DNA of 64,000 nt from an uncultured Candidatus Melainabacteria bacterium (GTDB lineage: Bacteria; Cyanobacteriota; Vampirovibrionia; Gastranaerophilales; Gastranaerophilaceae), in assembly GCA_934757255.1 (NCBI GenBank), contig CAKVLL010000004.1, positions 37,409 through 101,408 on the forward strand, given 5' to 3'. This document shows positions 27,788 to 37,259 of this stretch, piece after piece (positions within the stretch are counted from its first letter, which is position 1; every line of letters starts with the position of its first letter). A program made the position numbers and the translations under genes. The notes beneath the pieces were generated by a model. The model was given only the letters and a program-made list of their open reading frames with translations, did no database searches and was not told the DNA's origin.

Positions 27788-28984
27788 TTACTTATCATCT
27801 AACGCTGCAACGCCAGGAAGTACTTTACCTTCAATAAATTCAAGAGAAGCACCGCCACCTGTTGAAACGTGAGTGAAATCTTCAGCTTTGAAGAATTTCT
27901 TAGCTGCAGAAACTGAATCACCACCACCGATAACTGATGTAGCACCAGCTTTTGTCGCTTCAACAATAGCTTCTAATACAGCTTTTGTACCTTCAGCGAA
28001 TTTAGGATTTTCAAAAGCACCAACAGGGCCGTTCATAAGAATTGTTTTTGAAGATTTAAGAACTTCTGCAAAAGCTTTTCTTGAATCAGGACCTGCGTCA
28101 ACGCCTTCAAAACCGTCAGGAATTTCGTTAATTTTAACGAATTCATTTTTACCGTTACCTGAGAAATCATCAGTAACAAGAACGTCTGTAGCCATTACAA
28201 GCTTAACGCCTTTTTCTTGAGCTTTCTTTTCGATAGCTTTAGCAACATCGATTTGATCATCTTCACAAATTGAGTTACCGATTTTACCGCCGTTAGCTTT
28301 AACAAATGTATAAGCCATACCGCCACCAATAATCATGTTATCAACTTTATCTAACAAGTTTTCTAAAACACCGATTTTAGAAGAAACTTTAGCACCACCA
28401 ACAACAGCTGTGAATGGTCTTGTTGGGTTATCCAAAGCTTGAGATAAGCATCTGATTTCTTTTTCCATCAACAAACCTGAAACAGCTGGTTTAAGAACTT
28501 TTGCCAATTTAGCAGTTGAAGTGTGGTTTCTGTGAGCTGCGCCAAATGCGTCGTTTACATAGAAATCGCCTAAAGCTGCTAATTCGTTAGCAAATGTCAT
28601 ATCATCATCTTTAGCTTCTTCAGCTTTGTAAAATCTTATATTTTCCAATAAAGCGATTTGACCGTCAGCAAGTTTTTCAACAAATGGTTTTGCTTCTTCA
28701 ACTGAAGGAATGAAAACAATTTCTTCACCAAAAACTTTAGCCATGTATTTAGCAACAGGTGCTAAAGAAAATTCCATGTTTCTTTCGCCTTTTGGTCTAC
28801 CTAAGTGAGCCATAAGAACGATTCTAGCGCCTTTATCTTTTAAGAATTTTACAGTTGGAACGATAGCTTGAATACGAGTATCGTCAGTTACATTTTTGTT
28901 TTCATCAAGAGGAACGTTAACGTCAACTCTAACAAGAGCTACTTTTCCTTTGATGTCACCTAAATCTTGAATTGATTTTTTCAT
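27788..28984 (-). CDS. pgk: phosphoglycerate kinase
   Basis: 398 residues, normal length. LVRVDVNVPLD, AHLGRPKG, VVGGAKVSSKIGVLENLL, GGGMAYTF, NGPVGAFE and GGGDSVSA are the PGK landmarks. It converts 1,3-bisphosphoglycerate and ADP to 3-phosphoglycerate and ATP in glycolysis. AGGAAAGAG precedes the ATG. No gap or tpi gene is beside it. Codon choice looks more uniform than in its neighbours, as expected for a highly expressed gene. Confidence 0.97.
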   Translation of the reverse strand: MKKSIQDLGDIKGKVALVRVDVNVPLDENKNVTDDTRIQAIVPTVKFLKDKGARIVLMAHLGRPKGERNMEFSLAPVAKYMAKVFGEEIVFIPSVEEAKPFVEKLADGQIALLENIRFYKAEEAKDDDMTFANELAALGDFYVNDAFGAAHRNHTSTAKLAKVLKPAVSGLLMEKEIRCLSQALDNPTRPFTAVVGGAKVSSKIGVLENLLDKVDNMIIGGGMAYTFVKANGGKIGNSICEDDQIDVAKAIEKKAQEKGVKLVMATDVLVTDDFSGNGKNEFVKINEIPDGFEGVDAGPDSRKAFAEVLKSSKTILMNGPVGAFENPKFAEGTKAVLEAIVEATKAGATSVIGGGDSVSAAKKFFKAEDFTHVSTGGGASLEFIEGKVLPGVAALDDK

Positions 28985-29076
28985 AATCTCTTTCCTTTCT
29001 TATTTGCAAATTATTGCATGATAATTATATTAGAAACAAAGATTAGCTGCAAATATCAAATAAGAAATCAAATGTT

Positions 29077-31011
29077 CTACACACTTGTAGAAAGATTTTG
29101 CTGTTTATTTATTTCACGTTCTCTATCTTGTTTTTCATGAATTCTGTTCGTATTTTTATAAGTTAATCTAGGAATAAACCAACCTAATAAATATGGAGAA
29201 ATACAGAATGTCGCTAAGACTCCAGGCATAGAATTTAAACCTCTTGCAAATGCAGCAATTTTATTACCAAGTGGTTTTCCTGTTCCTTTCATAACTTTTG
29301 TAATTATTTCATCTGATTTATTAAATTTTTCTACAAAAGAAATAATTTTCTTATTCTTATCAGACTTATTCATTCCTTTTAACGATTTCAAATCTAATGT
29401 TGAACTATTGAACATTTCATTAACATTATCAGATTTAGAAATAATTTTCTGTAAATCTCCGCCATTTTTATCAATATATTTACAGAAATTAAGCATTTTG
29501 TCTTTAGAATTTATATTATCATACAAAGCTGAAATTTCAGCATTTGAAAGAACGTGTGCTTTAGAATAAGGATTCATTAAATCCAATGCTGTTTTTAATT
29601 TGCTCATGCTTCTATCTTTATGCATAAGAACAAATCCGGAATTTTTCTCATAAGAAGTTACAAACGCTCTTGTCATCATAGGTACTGCAAAAACTACAGC
29701 TAAACTTGAAGTCAAATCTCTTAACAAAATTTCATAAACTTCAGTATAATCCTTTTTACCATTTTCATCTTTTTGTGCTCTACTTAAAGCGTGCATACAT
29801 CTTGGAGTAAGCAAACCAAATACAGATAAACCTGCCATCAAAGAATTTGTAAAATTATGTCCATTGTATTCAAATTCATGAGAAACAAAATCACTATTAA
29901 TTTTTCCAATTAATTTACCTAAACGTTCTAATAAACTATTATTACCTTTTCCCTTGAAAGAAAGCTCGTCTTTTTTTTGATTATCATTAACATTATCATC
30001 AACTTTTCTTGCCCCAGGAGCGGTTTCACCTCTCGCATAAATTTTAGGTAAAATTGATAATACACCAAGTGTTGCAAACATCATAGAAATATTTGTAATC
30101 ATTCGTTTCGCAAGTGATTTATTTTTAATACTTTCTGCCTCTAATGCATCCAATTTATCTAAATGTTTGTTTGCAACAATCGCATCATCAGTGTATTTAA
30201 TCATTGCATCAATTGCATCTTTTGTTTTGAAATTTTTAAGACTATCAACGCCATCATTACCAAATTTAACTTTTTGAAGCATGTTCAAATCATCACTAGT
30301 TTTGTATTTAATATTGTTGATATGCTCAACAATATTTTCCATACATTGACTGCGATATTTTGATTTACCCCTAAATTTTTTCAATTTAACATCAGCTGGA
30401 ATATTTTCCATATTCGCAATCTGCTTCATTATATAATCAACTGATTCTTTAGATGTATTTTCTTTTCCTAATGTATCAACTAACATTTTTTCTATATTAG
30501 TTTTATAGAATTCTTGTTTAAATTTTTGCGCATCTTTTAGTAATGATTTATCAAATTCAGGTTTTGAAAGAATTTGTTTTAAACTATTTCCATAACGCTT
30601 AATTAATTGAGTATTTACGCTTGTTGAACGTCCAAATTTTGCAGCCAATAATAAGGATAAAGGAGCTACAGCCATCATACAAGGTCCTGTCAACCCTTCT
30701 CTTCCTAGCACTTCCAAACCTTCTTGCACATTGTATTGACCGGTTTTTTCCTTATCTCTTAAAAAACCTGCACAAGTACGCGGAACAGTCATACCAATTC
30801 CATCTTGAATCAAAAATGATGCAAGAAAGCCACCATTTTCAATGCCTTGCATTAAAGCACCAGATGCATTCAAAACACCAGCCATACCCGATTTAAATGC
30901 TACTTGTTGGGACATTTCTTGATTTTGATTATTATCATATATATTATTTGTTGTTATCGAATTATGTACTTGCAAAAATACACCTACCCATGCCAAAAAC
31001 GATTCATACAT
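29077..31011 (-). CDS. large tagged membrane protein, unknown
   Basis: Up to 644 residues. Neither the ATG at 31011 nor the one at 30915 has a good Shine-Dalgarno. The second would give MSQQVAFKSGMAG, putting the F(K)xG tag at residues 5-10, and is my preferred alternative. Several hydrophobic segments (LTGPCMMAVAPLSLLLAA, MFATLGVLSILPKIYA, FTNSLMAGLSVFGLL, SSLAVVFAVPMMTRAF, LATFCISPYLLGWFI) alternate with long Lys-rich helical stretches, so it is probably an inner-membrane protein with large cytoplasmic loops. I do not recognise the family. It is divergent from the outer-membrane channel gene. Confidence 0.65.
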   Translation of the reverse strand: MYESFLAWVGVFLQVHNSITTNNIYDNNQNQEMSQQVAFKSGMAGVLNASGALMQGIENGGFLASFLIQDGIGMTVPRTCAGFLRDKEKTGQYNVQEGLEVLGREGLTGPCMMAVAPLSLLLAAKFGRSTSVNTQLIKRYGNSLKQILSKPEFDKSLLKDAQKFKQEFYKTNIEKMLVDTLGKENTSKESVDYIMKQIANMENIPADVKLKKFRGKSKYRSQCMENIVEHINNIKYKTSDDLNMLQKVKFGNDGVDSLKNFKTKDAIDAMIKYTDDAIVANKHLDKLDALEAESIKNKSLAKRMITNISMMFATLGVLSILPKIYARGETAPGARKVDDNVNDNQKKDELSFKGKGNNSLLERLGKLIGKINSDFVSHEFEYNGHNFTNSLMAGLSVFGLLTPRCMHALSRAQKDENGKKDYTEVYEILLRDLTSSLAVVFAVPMMTRAFVTSYEKNSGFVLMHKDRSMSKLKTALDLMNPYSKAHVLSNAEISALYDNINSKDKMLNFCKYIDKNGGDLQKIISKSDNVNEMFNSSTLDLKSLKGMNKSDKNKKIISFVEKFNKSDEIITKVMKGTGKPLGNKIAAFARGLNSMPGVLATFCISPYLLGWFIPRLTYKNTNRIHEKQDREREINKQQNLSTSV

Positions 31012-31137
31012 TTAATTAAAGTACACTAAAGAAAAAAAATTGCCATTTTGTAACATTTTTTTTAAAGTTGTTACAAATCAAAACATAAAAAAGCTTAATT
31101 AATCAAATAAAAAATTAAACAATATTCGCATCAAATT

Positions 31138-31163
31138 TTTTGTGTTATCATAATAACACAAAA
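31138..31163. promoter_or_regulatory. perfect 11-bp palindrome, candidate operator
   Basis: TTTTGTGTTAT (31138-31148), a CATA spacer, then ATAACACAAAA (31153-31163). It sits immediately before, and partly overlaps, the Shine-Dalgarno region of the outer-membrane channel gene, between divergent genes. The form suits a dimeric TetR- or MarR-type repressor site, or an mRNA hairpin masking the ribosome site. Confidence 0.55.
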
Positions 31164-31177
31164 GGATAAGTGTTAGT

Positions 31178-32536
31178 ATGACAATTAAAAAGTTTTTTAT
31201 ATTATTTTTTCTGTTTTTATCATTGCCGGTTAACGCAAAGCAAACGATAGACCGCTTTAGCAATATTAATATGGATTGGTGGAAAAATTATAACGACGAA
31301 ATTTTACTTGGGCATTTGCAAACTCTTTATAACAACAACCATGATTTAAAAATTGCAGAACTCAAAACAAAACAATCTGAAGAAAATGTTAGATTAGTAG
31401 GCGCAAATCAATTACCACAAGTTGGTTTTGATGGGAGTTTTTCTAGGGTAATGAGTGGACCACAAACAGAATTCGGAAATATAATTATTCCTGAATATTC
31501 GCAAAACGAGCTATTTATGCCACTAAGCGCATCTTATGAAATCGATATATGGGGGCAAAATTACTTAAACAGAAAAAGCGCAAAGAAACAAAAAGAAATC
31601 GCTGAGCAACAAGAGCGTGCGACATATATTTACATGACATCAGTTTTTGCATCTAATTATTATAACTTGATTAAGACTGATGAACAGGAAAGAAACCTAA
31701 AAGACATAATCAAAATTCAAAATGATGTCGTAAAAATGACTGAAAAAAAGTATAACGCAGGACTCGCTCCAATCAATGAATTATTAAATGAACGTCAAAT
31801 TTTGGTTAAATTTGAACAGGATTTGAATAAAATTGCTGAAAACAAAAAAGTTTTAAATAACGAACTCATTACCCTTTTAGCTCTAAAAACCGATAAAGAA
31901 ATTGAGCATGCTTCTTTTGACAAAGTTTCCAGTCCAAAAACACCGGATTCTTTATCTACAACGATAATACAATATCGTCCTGATTTGATAAGTGCTGAAG
32001 ATTATGTTAAAAAAACAGGAATTGATGTTAAAGTTGCAAGAAGAGAATTTTTACCTAAGTTCTTTTTATACGGTACAATGGGTTTCAACGCCTATCGTTG
32101 GAACAGAATGTTCTCACCGGAAACATTTTTGGCAAATATCGGTATTGCCCCAAGTTGGGATATATTTACAGGCGGTGTAAAACTTGCAAGGTACAGAATT
32201 AACAAATATGAATACAAAAAGGCTATCGAAAAATACGAAAAAACTGTTCTAACATCAATTCAAGAAGTTAATGACGCGATGGTTTCGGTTAAAACAACAA
32301 AAGCAAACTTAATTAAAGCTGATGAAGCATATTCAATAGAACAAGAAAAATACAATTTGGCTGAAAAGCAATTTACAATTGGTGATTCCTCTAAGTTGGA
32401 TGAAATGAAATCAAACGTTAATTTACTAATAATAAAACAACAAGAAATTTCTTCAAAAATTGACAGCGTAATTTCTACAATATCGCTCTATAATGCTGTT
32501 GGTGGAATTGACTATACAAGAACTGAAAACTTATAA
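31178..32536 (+). CDS. outer-membrane efflux channel (TolC/NodT family)
   Basis: 452 residues. Signal peptide MTIKKFFILFFLFLSLPVNA with a signal-peptidase-I site and no lipobox Cys. DWWKNYNDEILLGHLQTLYNNNHDLKIAELKTKQSEENVR and YNAGLAPINELLNERQILVKFEQDLNKIAENKKVLNNEL are NodT-type signatures; YRPDLISAEDYVKK opens the second repeat. It forms a trimeric exit duct for an efflux or secretion pump, but no pump genes adjoin it. The 3' end overlaps the convergent nnrD by 6 bp. A palindrome lies just upstream. Confidence 0.88.
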   Translation: MTIKKFFILFFLFLSLPVNAKQTIDRFSNINMDWWKNYNDEILLGHLQTLYNNNHDLKIAELKTKQSEENVRLVGANQLPQVGFDGSFSRVMSGPQTEFGNIIIPEYSQNELFMPLSASYEIDIWGQNYLNRKSAKKQKEIAEQQERATYIYMTSVFASNYYNLIKTDEQERNLKDIIKIQNDVVKMTEKKYNAGLAPINELLNERQILVKFEQDLNKIAENKKVLNNELITLLALKTDKEIEHASFDKVSSPKTPDSLSTTIIQYRPDLISAEDYVKKTGIDVKVARREFLPKFFLYGTMGFNAYRWNRMFSPETFLANIGIAPSWDIFTGGVKLARYRINKYEYKKAIEKYEKTVLTSIQEVNDAMVSVKTTKANLIKADEAYSIEQEKYNLAEKQFTIGDSSKLDEMKSNVNLLIIKQQEISSKIDSVISTISLYNAVGGIDYTRTENL

Positions 32537-33337
32537 TATTTCTTTTACAGCTAAGTGCAAATACTTAGGCAAATCAGATGCCAATACAGAATATTCACTC
32601 AATTCTTGAGATGCAATTTCTCCGGCTCTTGAATGCAAGTAAACACCTAATTTCGCAGCTTCAAATAACTCCATTTTTTGTGCCAACAATCCGGCTATAA
32701 TCCCTGCTAGAACATCCCCCGAACCGGCTTTTGCTAGAGCGGAATTACCATGTTGATTGATAAACAGTTTTTCTTTATTACAAATAATTGTTCTATGAGT
32801 TTTCAAAACAGCAACACAATCATATTTTTCTGCAAGTTTTTGAGCAAAACCTTCTAAATCGTTTAAAATATCTTGTAAAGAAACTCCTAAAAGCCTTGCT
32901 GCTTCTAATGGATGAGGTGTTATAATAGAATTTTTAGGTAGCCGCATTGGATATTTTGCTAAAATATTTAATCCGTCAGCATCAATTACAATCGGATGAT
33001 TTACATTTTGTAAATGTTTTAGAATATCTTTAAAAAAATTTATAGAAGCACGGTCTACTCCTAAGCCACATCCAATTAGAAACACTGAAAAATTTTTAAT
33101 ATTTTTTAAACCTTCTTTTCTTGAAAAATAAACGGCTTCAGGTAAAATTGTTGATACAGAACGAATAACTTCTTTTTCAGAAGCCAAGGCTACAAATCCA
33201 GCACCGGCTTTTAAAACAGATACAGTGGAAAGATAAGACGCTCCAATATAATTATTACAACCTGCAAAATTCAGAACTTTACCAAAAGTTCCTTTGTTTG
33301 AGTTTTGTTCTCTTGTTGGCATTTTATAATCTTGCAT
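32531..33337 (-). CDS. nnrD: ADP-dependent NAD(P)H-hydrate dehydratase
   Basis: 268 residues, one YjeF C-terminal carbohydrate-kinase domain: KGTFGKVLNFAGCNNYIGASYLSTVSVLKAGAGFV, IDADGLNIL, ITPHPLEAARLLG and GNSALAKAGSGDVLAGIIAGLLAQ. It repairs hydrated NAD(P)H with ADP as phosphate donor's product. The epimerase (NnrE) domain often fused at the N-terminus is absent, so a separate epimerase is expected elsewhere. It follows trmL by 20 bp on the same strand. Confidence 0.92.
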   Translation of the reverse strand: MQDYKMPTREQNSNKGTFGKVLNFAGCNNYIGASYLSTVSVLKAGAGFVALASEKEVIRSVSTILPEAVYFSRKEGLKNIKNFSVFLIGCGLGVDRASINFFKDILKHLQNVNHPIVIDADGLNILAKYPMRLPKNSIITPHPLEAARLLGVSLQDILNDLEGFAQKLAEKYDCVAVLKTHRTIICNKEKLFINQHGNSALAKAGSGDVLAGIIAGLLAQKMELFEAAKLGVYLHSRAGEIASQELSEYSVLASDLPKYLHLAVKEIL

Positions 33338-33357
33338 AATTAAAGCCTCAAAGAAAA

Positions 33358-33807
33358 TTATATACCGATTTGTCTTACAATTTCATAGGCTACAATTGCT
33401 ACCGAGTTGGACAAATTTAAACTTCGCTGCCCCTCTTTCATAGGAATAGTAATTGCTGTTTCTTGTGTTACATATTCTTGAGGAAGTCCTCTTGATTCAG
33501 GACCAAAAACGATAAAATCGTTTTCTTGAAATTTAAAATCTGTGTAAACTCTCTTAGATTTTGTTGTCAGATAAAAGAATCTTCCTTCAGGAAATTGTTT
33601 ATACAATTCTTCCATTGATTCAATTCTATGTAAATCAACGCTTTGCCAATAATCCATGCCTGCACGTTTTGTGTATTTATCAGTAAGTGCAAAACCTAGT
33701 TTACCTACTAAATATAAAGAAGCACCTGTGCAAGCGCAAAGCCTTGCAATATTACCTGTGTTTTGTGGAATTTCAGGTTCATATAAAACTATGTTTAATT
33801 TGGTCAT
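33358..33807 (-). CDS. trmL: tRNA (cytidine/uridine-34 2'-O)-methyltransferase TrmL
   Basis: 149 residues, a minimal SPOUT enzyme. NIVLYEPEIPQNTGNIARLCACTGASLYLV, FGPESRGLP and IPMKEGQRSLNLSNSVAIVAYE are diagnostic; the last two form the knotted SAM site. It methylates the wobble nucleotide of certain leucine tRNAs. AGGAAATGAC precedes the ATG. It is upstream of nnrD and downstream of a phosphatidyltransferase gene and an inverted repeat. Confidence 0.95.
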   Translation of the reverse strand: MTKLNIVLYEPEIPQNTGNIARLCACTGASLYLVGKLGFALTDKYTKRAGMDYWQSVDLHRIESMEELYKQFPEGRFFYLTTKSKRVYTDFKFQENDFIVFGPESRGLPQEYVTQETAITIPMKEGQRSLNLSNSVAIVAYEIVRQIGI

Positions 33808-33884
33808 GTCATTTCCTTTATTGTATTTTTGCGGTGGGAACGCATTTGATTAAATTGAAAATGGAAAGTGGAAAGTGGAAAGTT

Positions 33885-33937
33885 ATTATAGTTATATTCA
33901 ATTATTAACAGTGTTTGATATTGAATATAACTATAAT
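33885..33937. repeat. perfect 18-bp inverted repeat with imperfect extensions
   Basis: 33885-33902 and 33920-33937 are exact reverse complements around a 17-nt centre. Outside them, GGAAAGTGGAAAGTGGAAAGT (33863-33883) faces TTCACCTATTCACTCATTCA (33945-33964), a weaker complement. The gap between the phosphatidyltransferase stop and trmL start would fold into a long hairpin. It resembles the GGGAATAAGG elements at 34580 and 52078 in layout. Confidence 0.7.
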
Positions 33938-33973
33938 GAACTTATTCACCTATTCACTCATTCACTTATCGAC

Positions 33974-34564
33974 TTACTTCTTATCATCAAACAAATACTT
34001 AGCTTCCAAAACAACCGGAATTCCTCTAACTACACAGAATACGATTGCGAACACTGCTGCCCAAAAGCCGATAGCCCAAATAATTTCTCTATGAGGACAT
34101 ACAGGAATTTTTGCCGTAATAATAAGGACGAATGCTAAAACTTTTGCAACTGCATAGCTTATTCTCATGAATTTTGAGCCTGTGATGAATTTACAAATAG
34201 GGTTAACTTGCATTCCAAACGGAGTTAAACCTTTCTCCATTGCTGCACTTCTGATTGTATCGGTAATAAATCCTCTTGTAATTGCAATTAATGGGAATAA
34301 AATGTTTAACCAACCCATTACCGCAAATAAAATCCAATAAGTATTTTCAACTATTCTATCGCCCATAATGTCCAGAAGAGCGCCGAATTTTGATTCTTCG
34401 TGGAATTTTCTTGCGACGTAACCATCAACACCATCAAGAGCGAATGCAATAATTGTAAGAGCTAATGCCCAAACATAAGATGCTGTATCGCCTTGGCAAG
34501 TATAAATAAGGTATACTGCAAAAAACATTACAAATATTCTGAATATTGAAATAAAATTAGCCAT
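33974..34564 (-). CDS. CDP-alcohol phosphatidyltransferase family protein
   Basis: 196 residues with about five membrane helices. The full catalytic signature is present in DGYVARKFHEESKFGALLDIMGD, that is D-G-x2-A-R-x8-G-x3-D-x3-D. Members join a CDP-linked lipid to an alcohol such as glycerol 3-phosphate or inositol to make phospholipid headgroups in the inner membrane. Acceptor is not predictable; the length and start (MANFISIFRIFVMFFAVYL) are PgsA-like. It is between two inverted repeats, in line with the upstream oxidoreductase gene. Confidence 0.88.
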   Translation of the reverse strand: MANFISIFRIFVMFFAVYLIYTCQGDTASYVWALALTIIAFALDGVDGYVARKFHEESKFGALLDIMGDRIVENTYWILFAVMGWLNILFPLIAITRGFITDTIRSAAMEKGLTPFGMQVNPICKFITGSKFMRISYAVAKVLAFVLIITAKIPVCPHREIIWAIGFWAAVFAIVFCVVRGIPVVLEAKYLFDDKK

Positions 34565-34579
34565 AATTAGTCCTTTCTG

Positions 34580-34705
34580 AGGGAATAAGGTAATAGGGCA
34601 ATAAGGGAATAAGAGATTTTAATTTTTAATAATCATGATTCGATTTTTGAATATAAAAATGTTTAATACCTCTTATTCCCTCATTACCTTATTATCCTAT
34701 TCCCT
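34580..34705. repeat. 36-bp-armed dispersed inverted repeat, copy A
   Basis: Left arm 34580-34615 starts AGGGAATAAGGTAATAGGG; right arm 34670-34705 is its reverse complement at 31 of 36 positions, and every difference is a transition, so many still pair as G-U. The centre is 54 nt. A T-run follows at 34704-34712. A second member with the same arm tip is at 52078-52208. Confidence 0.75.
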
Positions 34706-34710
34706 TTTTT

Positions 34711-35709
34711 TTACACTTTCATTCTTGAAAGTGCGAAATCTTTCTTGTTTAAATCTTCAACTTTTGAACCAAGCATTATTTTTTCAGCTTCTTCTAAAAC
34801 ACTTACTACAGCATAACCATTAGCACCGTCAGAGCGAGCTTTTTGGTGCGACGCACAGCAGTTTACAAAGTGCTGGCATGCTAATTTTAACGGTTCAATT
34901 TCTAAATAATCCAATGCAAAATTTTGAGTATTTGCAGGAACAAAATTATCATAAACCTTTAACTTATCAGTTGGCGCAGTATCATCAAAAATCGCAGTAG
35001 CCTTAGTTCCTCTAACAAGCAATGTCACGTGTTTTTGAGGTGTAATCCAGCTATCAGAAATATGAGCAATCATTCCACCTTCAAATTCAACACCAATATG
35101 AGTGATATCCATAATGTCATTTCTGTCGGAAGAGCAGCCGATGGCTGAAATAACTTTTATGGGGTTTTTGCCTGTAACGTAAGCTATCATTGAAACGTCG
35201 TGTGGTGCTAAATCCCACATAACGCTTCTGTCGTTTTTGTGGTAATTAACATTTAATCTATCACTTTGTGCATAAACCAATTCGCCTAAAACGCCTTCCT
35301 CAATAAGCATTTTCAATCTGTTTACCGCAGGATGATAAAGTAACAAGTGGTCAACCATTAAAACTAAGCCTTTGGATTCAGCTAATTCAGTCAAAACCTT
35401 TGCTTCTTCAGCAACTGTTGAAATTGGTTTTTCTACATAAACATTTTTGCCGGCTTCAAGCATAGCTTTAACTATCTTAAAGTGAGTGTGACTCGGTGTC
35501 ACAACCGCAACGCCTGTTATATCAGGATTATTAATAATATCATTAAAATCCTTTGTAACTTTTACACCAGAAAATTGTTCTTGAACTGATTTTAAAGACT
35601 CATCATCTAAATCACAAACCATTTCCAAAGCATTTAAATTATAAAAGTTGCGGACAATATTTTTGCCCCACATCCCCATTCCGATAACTGCTATTTTTTG
35701 TTCTTTCAT
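34711..35709 (-). CDS. Gfo/Idh/MocA family oxidoreductase
   Basis: 332 residues. The Rossmann start is KIAVIGMGMWGKNIVRNF. VVTPSHTHFKIVKAMLEAGKNVYVEKPIS carries the catalytic EKP Lys; a second half-domain (WDLAPHDVSMIAYVTG, GGMIAHISDSWITP) supplies the sugar-binding sheet and His. These NAD(P)-dependent enzymes oxidise or reduce sugars, often UDP-sugars for surface polysaccharides. Substrate is unknown. GGGGAAATAGT precedes the ATG. It is probably the first gene of the run through nnrD. Confidence 0.88.
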   Translation of the reverse strand: MKEQKIAVIGMGMWGKNIVRNFYNLNALEMVCDLDDESLKSVQEQFSGVKVTKDFNDIINNPDITGVAVVTPSHTHFKIVKAMLEAGKNVYVEKPISTVAEEAKVLTELAESKGLVLMVDHLLLYHPAVNRLKMLIEEGVLGELVYAQSDRLNVNYHKNDRSVMWDLAPHDVSMIAYVTGKNPIKVISAIGCSSDRNDIMDITHIGVEFEGGMIAHISDSWITPQKHVTLLVRGTKATAIFDDTAPTDKLKVYDNFVPANTQNFALDYLEIEPLKLACQHFVNCCASHQKARSDGANGYAVVSVLEEAEKIMLGSKVEDLNKKDFALSRMKV

Positions 35710-35858
35710 ACTATTTCCCCTATATATTAAAATATTATATTACAAGCTAAGTTGTACGTAAAGTCAATTTTTAAGATTCTTAAAATACTCACAGCAATTT
35801 ATAAACCATTAAGAATTGTAAACATCATACTCTTTTTGTTTATTCAAACAATGTTTTT

Positions 35859-35867
35859 GTTATAATC
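35859..35867 (+). promoter_or_regulatory. extended -10 promoter of the glycosyltransferase gene
   Basis: TGTTATAAT at 35859-35867, an extended -10 (TGnTATAAT), 42 bp before the ATG; no convincing -35 box. GGGAG precedes the start codon. Confidence 0.5.
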
Positions 35868-35908
35868 GAAATATAATTATATTCACAAATTATGAGCGTT
35901 GGGAGATT

Positions 35909-37255
35909 ATGAGGGAAAGAATACTTTTATTTATAATATTATCGTGCTTAGGTGTGTTTTTGTATGTATTCCAAAATTACGTTAATACAGTAGTAGGTTT
36001 TGTAATACTTTGTGCCTGCATGGTCGTTTATGGACTTTATTCAATTGCAGCAACTAAATATCAAAAACGCAAATTAAAAAAGCATCCTATCATAATAAAT
36101 GAAAACTACAAACCTTTAGTAACAATTATGATTCCTGCTCACAATGAAGAATCTGTTATTTCAAATACAGTTGAAAATATTCTAAACATTGATTATCCAA
36201 ATTTTGAAATAATTGTGATTGATGATAGAAGCTCTGATAACACAGCTTCTGTTATTAAGGATTTGGGAGCTAAGTATGAGCAAGTAAGAGCACTAATAAG
36301 AGAGCAAGGTGCCTTCCCTGGAAAATCTGCAGTGCTAAATGACGCATTCAAAATTGCAAAAGGAGAAGCAATTTTGGTATTTGACGCTGATGCAACTGTA
36401 GAACCAGACTTTTTAAACAAATTAATACCAAACCTTGAACCAGCTGATGTTGGTGCTGTTCAAGCAAGAAAAATCATCAGAAACAAGGATATAAACTTTT
36501 TAACAAGATGCCAAAACAATGAATATACATTTGACACATATCTTCAAGTAAGTAGAGATGTGATAAAAGGCGCAGTTGAACTTCGTGGAAATGGTGAATT
36601 GATAAAACGTCAAGCATTAGAAGATATTAACGGCTGGAACAATTACACAATCACTGATGATTTAGATATGTCAACAAGACTGCACATCAAAGGATGGGAC
36701 GTACGCTTTTGTCCTGAAGCTTGCGTATATGAAGAAGGAATTGTCTACTTATTTCCATTGTTTCGTCAAAGACGTCGCTGGCTAGAAGGCACGATTAGAA
36801 GATACTTAGAATACTTTGGCGAAGCAATGAAGTCAAAAAAAATGTCCTTACGTGCAAGATTAGACATGGCAATTTACATTACACAATTTATAATGCCACT
36901 TTGGTTTATGATGGAAGTTGTTTTTAGGATAGTAAAATTATTGACTGATAAAATCGACCCATACAGCTTACACAATGTGTTATGGTCATCGCTAATCGTA
37001 TCAGCAGTTGTAGGTTTGGGTTTCTTCTGCGCGATAAGATACAGTTTAAGAAGATATGATTTTGTACCAAGAATGAGCGCATTTAAACAAGCGTTGGAAA
37101 CTACAATTTACTTCCTAATAATCTGGTTTCCGATGGAATTGTTTATTTGTGGTAAAATATTATTCTGTAAAAAAGATATGAATTGGGGCAAGACTGCTCA
37201 CGGTCTTGTTATCGAAGAACAAAACAGACAAGAATTAGAAATGCAAGAGGTATAA
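35909..37255 (+). CDS. membrane glycosyltransferase family 2 (PgaC/HAS-like)
   Basis: 448 residues. Two N-terminal membrane helices are followed by a GT2 domain: TIMIPAHNEESVI, VIDDRSSDNT, FDADATVEPDF (DxD), ITDDLDMSTRL and the RQRRRWLEG (QxxRW-type) motif. Two or three C-terminal helices follow. This architecture is that of processive synthases for beta-linked polysaccharides such as poly-N-acetylglucosamine or hyaluronan, or of membrane lipid glycosyltransferases. No pgaA/B/D or icaB gene is nearby. apt follows after four bases, so the two are probably co-transcribed. Confidence 0.9.
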   Translation: MRERILLFIILSCLGVFLYVFQNYVNTVVGFVILCACMVVYGLYSIAATKYQKRKLKKHPIIINENYKPLVTIMIPAHNEESVISNTVENILNIDYPNFEIIVIDDRSSDNTASVIKDLGAKYEQVRALIREQGAFPGKSAVLNDAFKIAKGEAILVFDADATVEPDFLNKLIPNLEPADVGAVQARKIIRNKDINFLTRCQNNEYTFDTYLQVSRDVIKGAVELRGNGELIKRQALEDINGWNNYTITDDLDMSTRLHIKGWDVRFCPEACVYEEGIVYLFPLFRQRRRWLEGTIRRYLEYFGEAMKSKKMSLRARLDMAIYITQFIMPLWFMMEVVFRIVKLLTDKIDPYSLHNVLWSSLIVSAVVGLGFFCAIRYSLRRYDFVPRMSAFKQALETTIYFLIIWFPMELFICGKILFCKKDMNWGKTAHGLVIEEQNRQELEMQEV

Positions 37256-37259
37256 ATAG

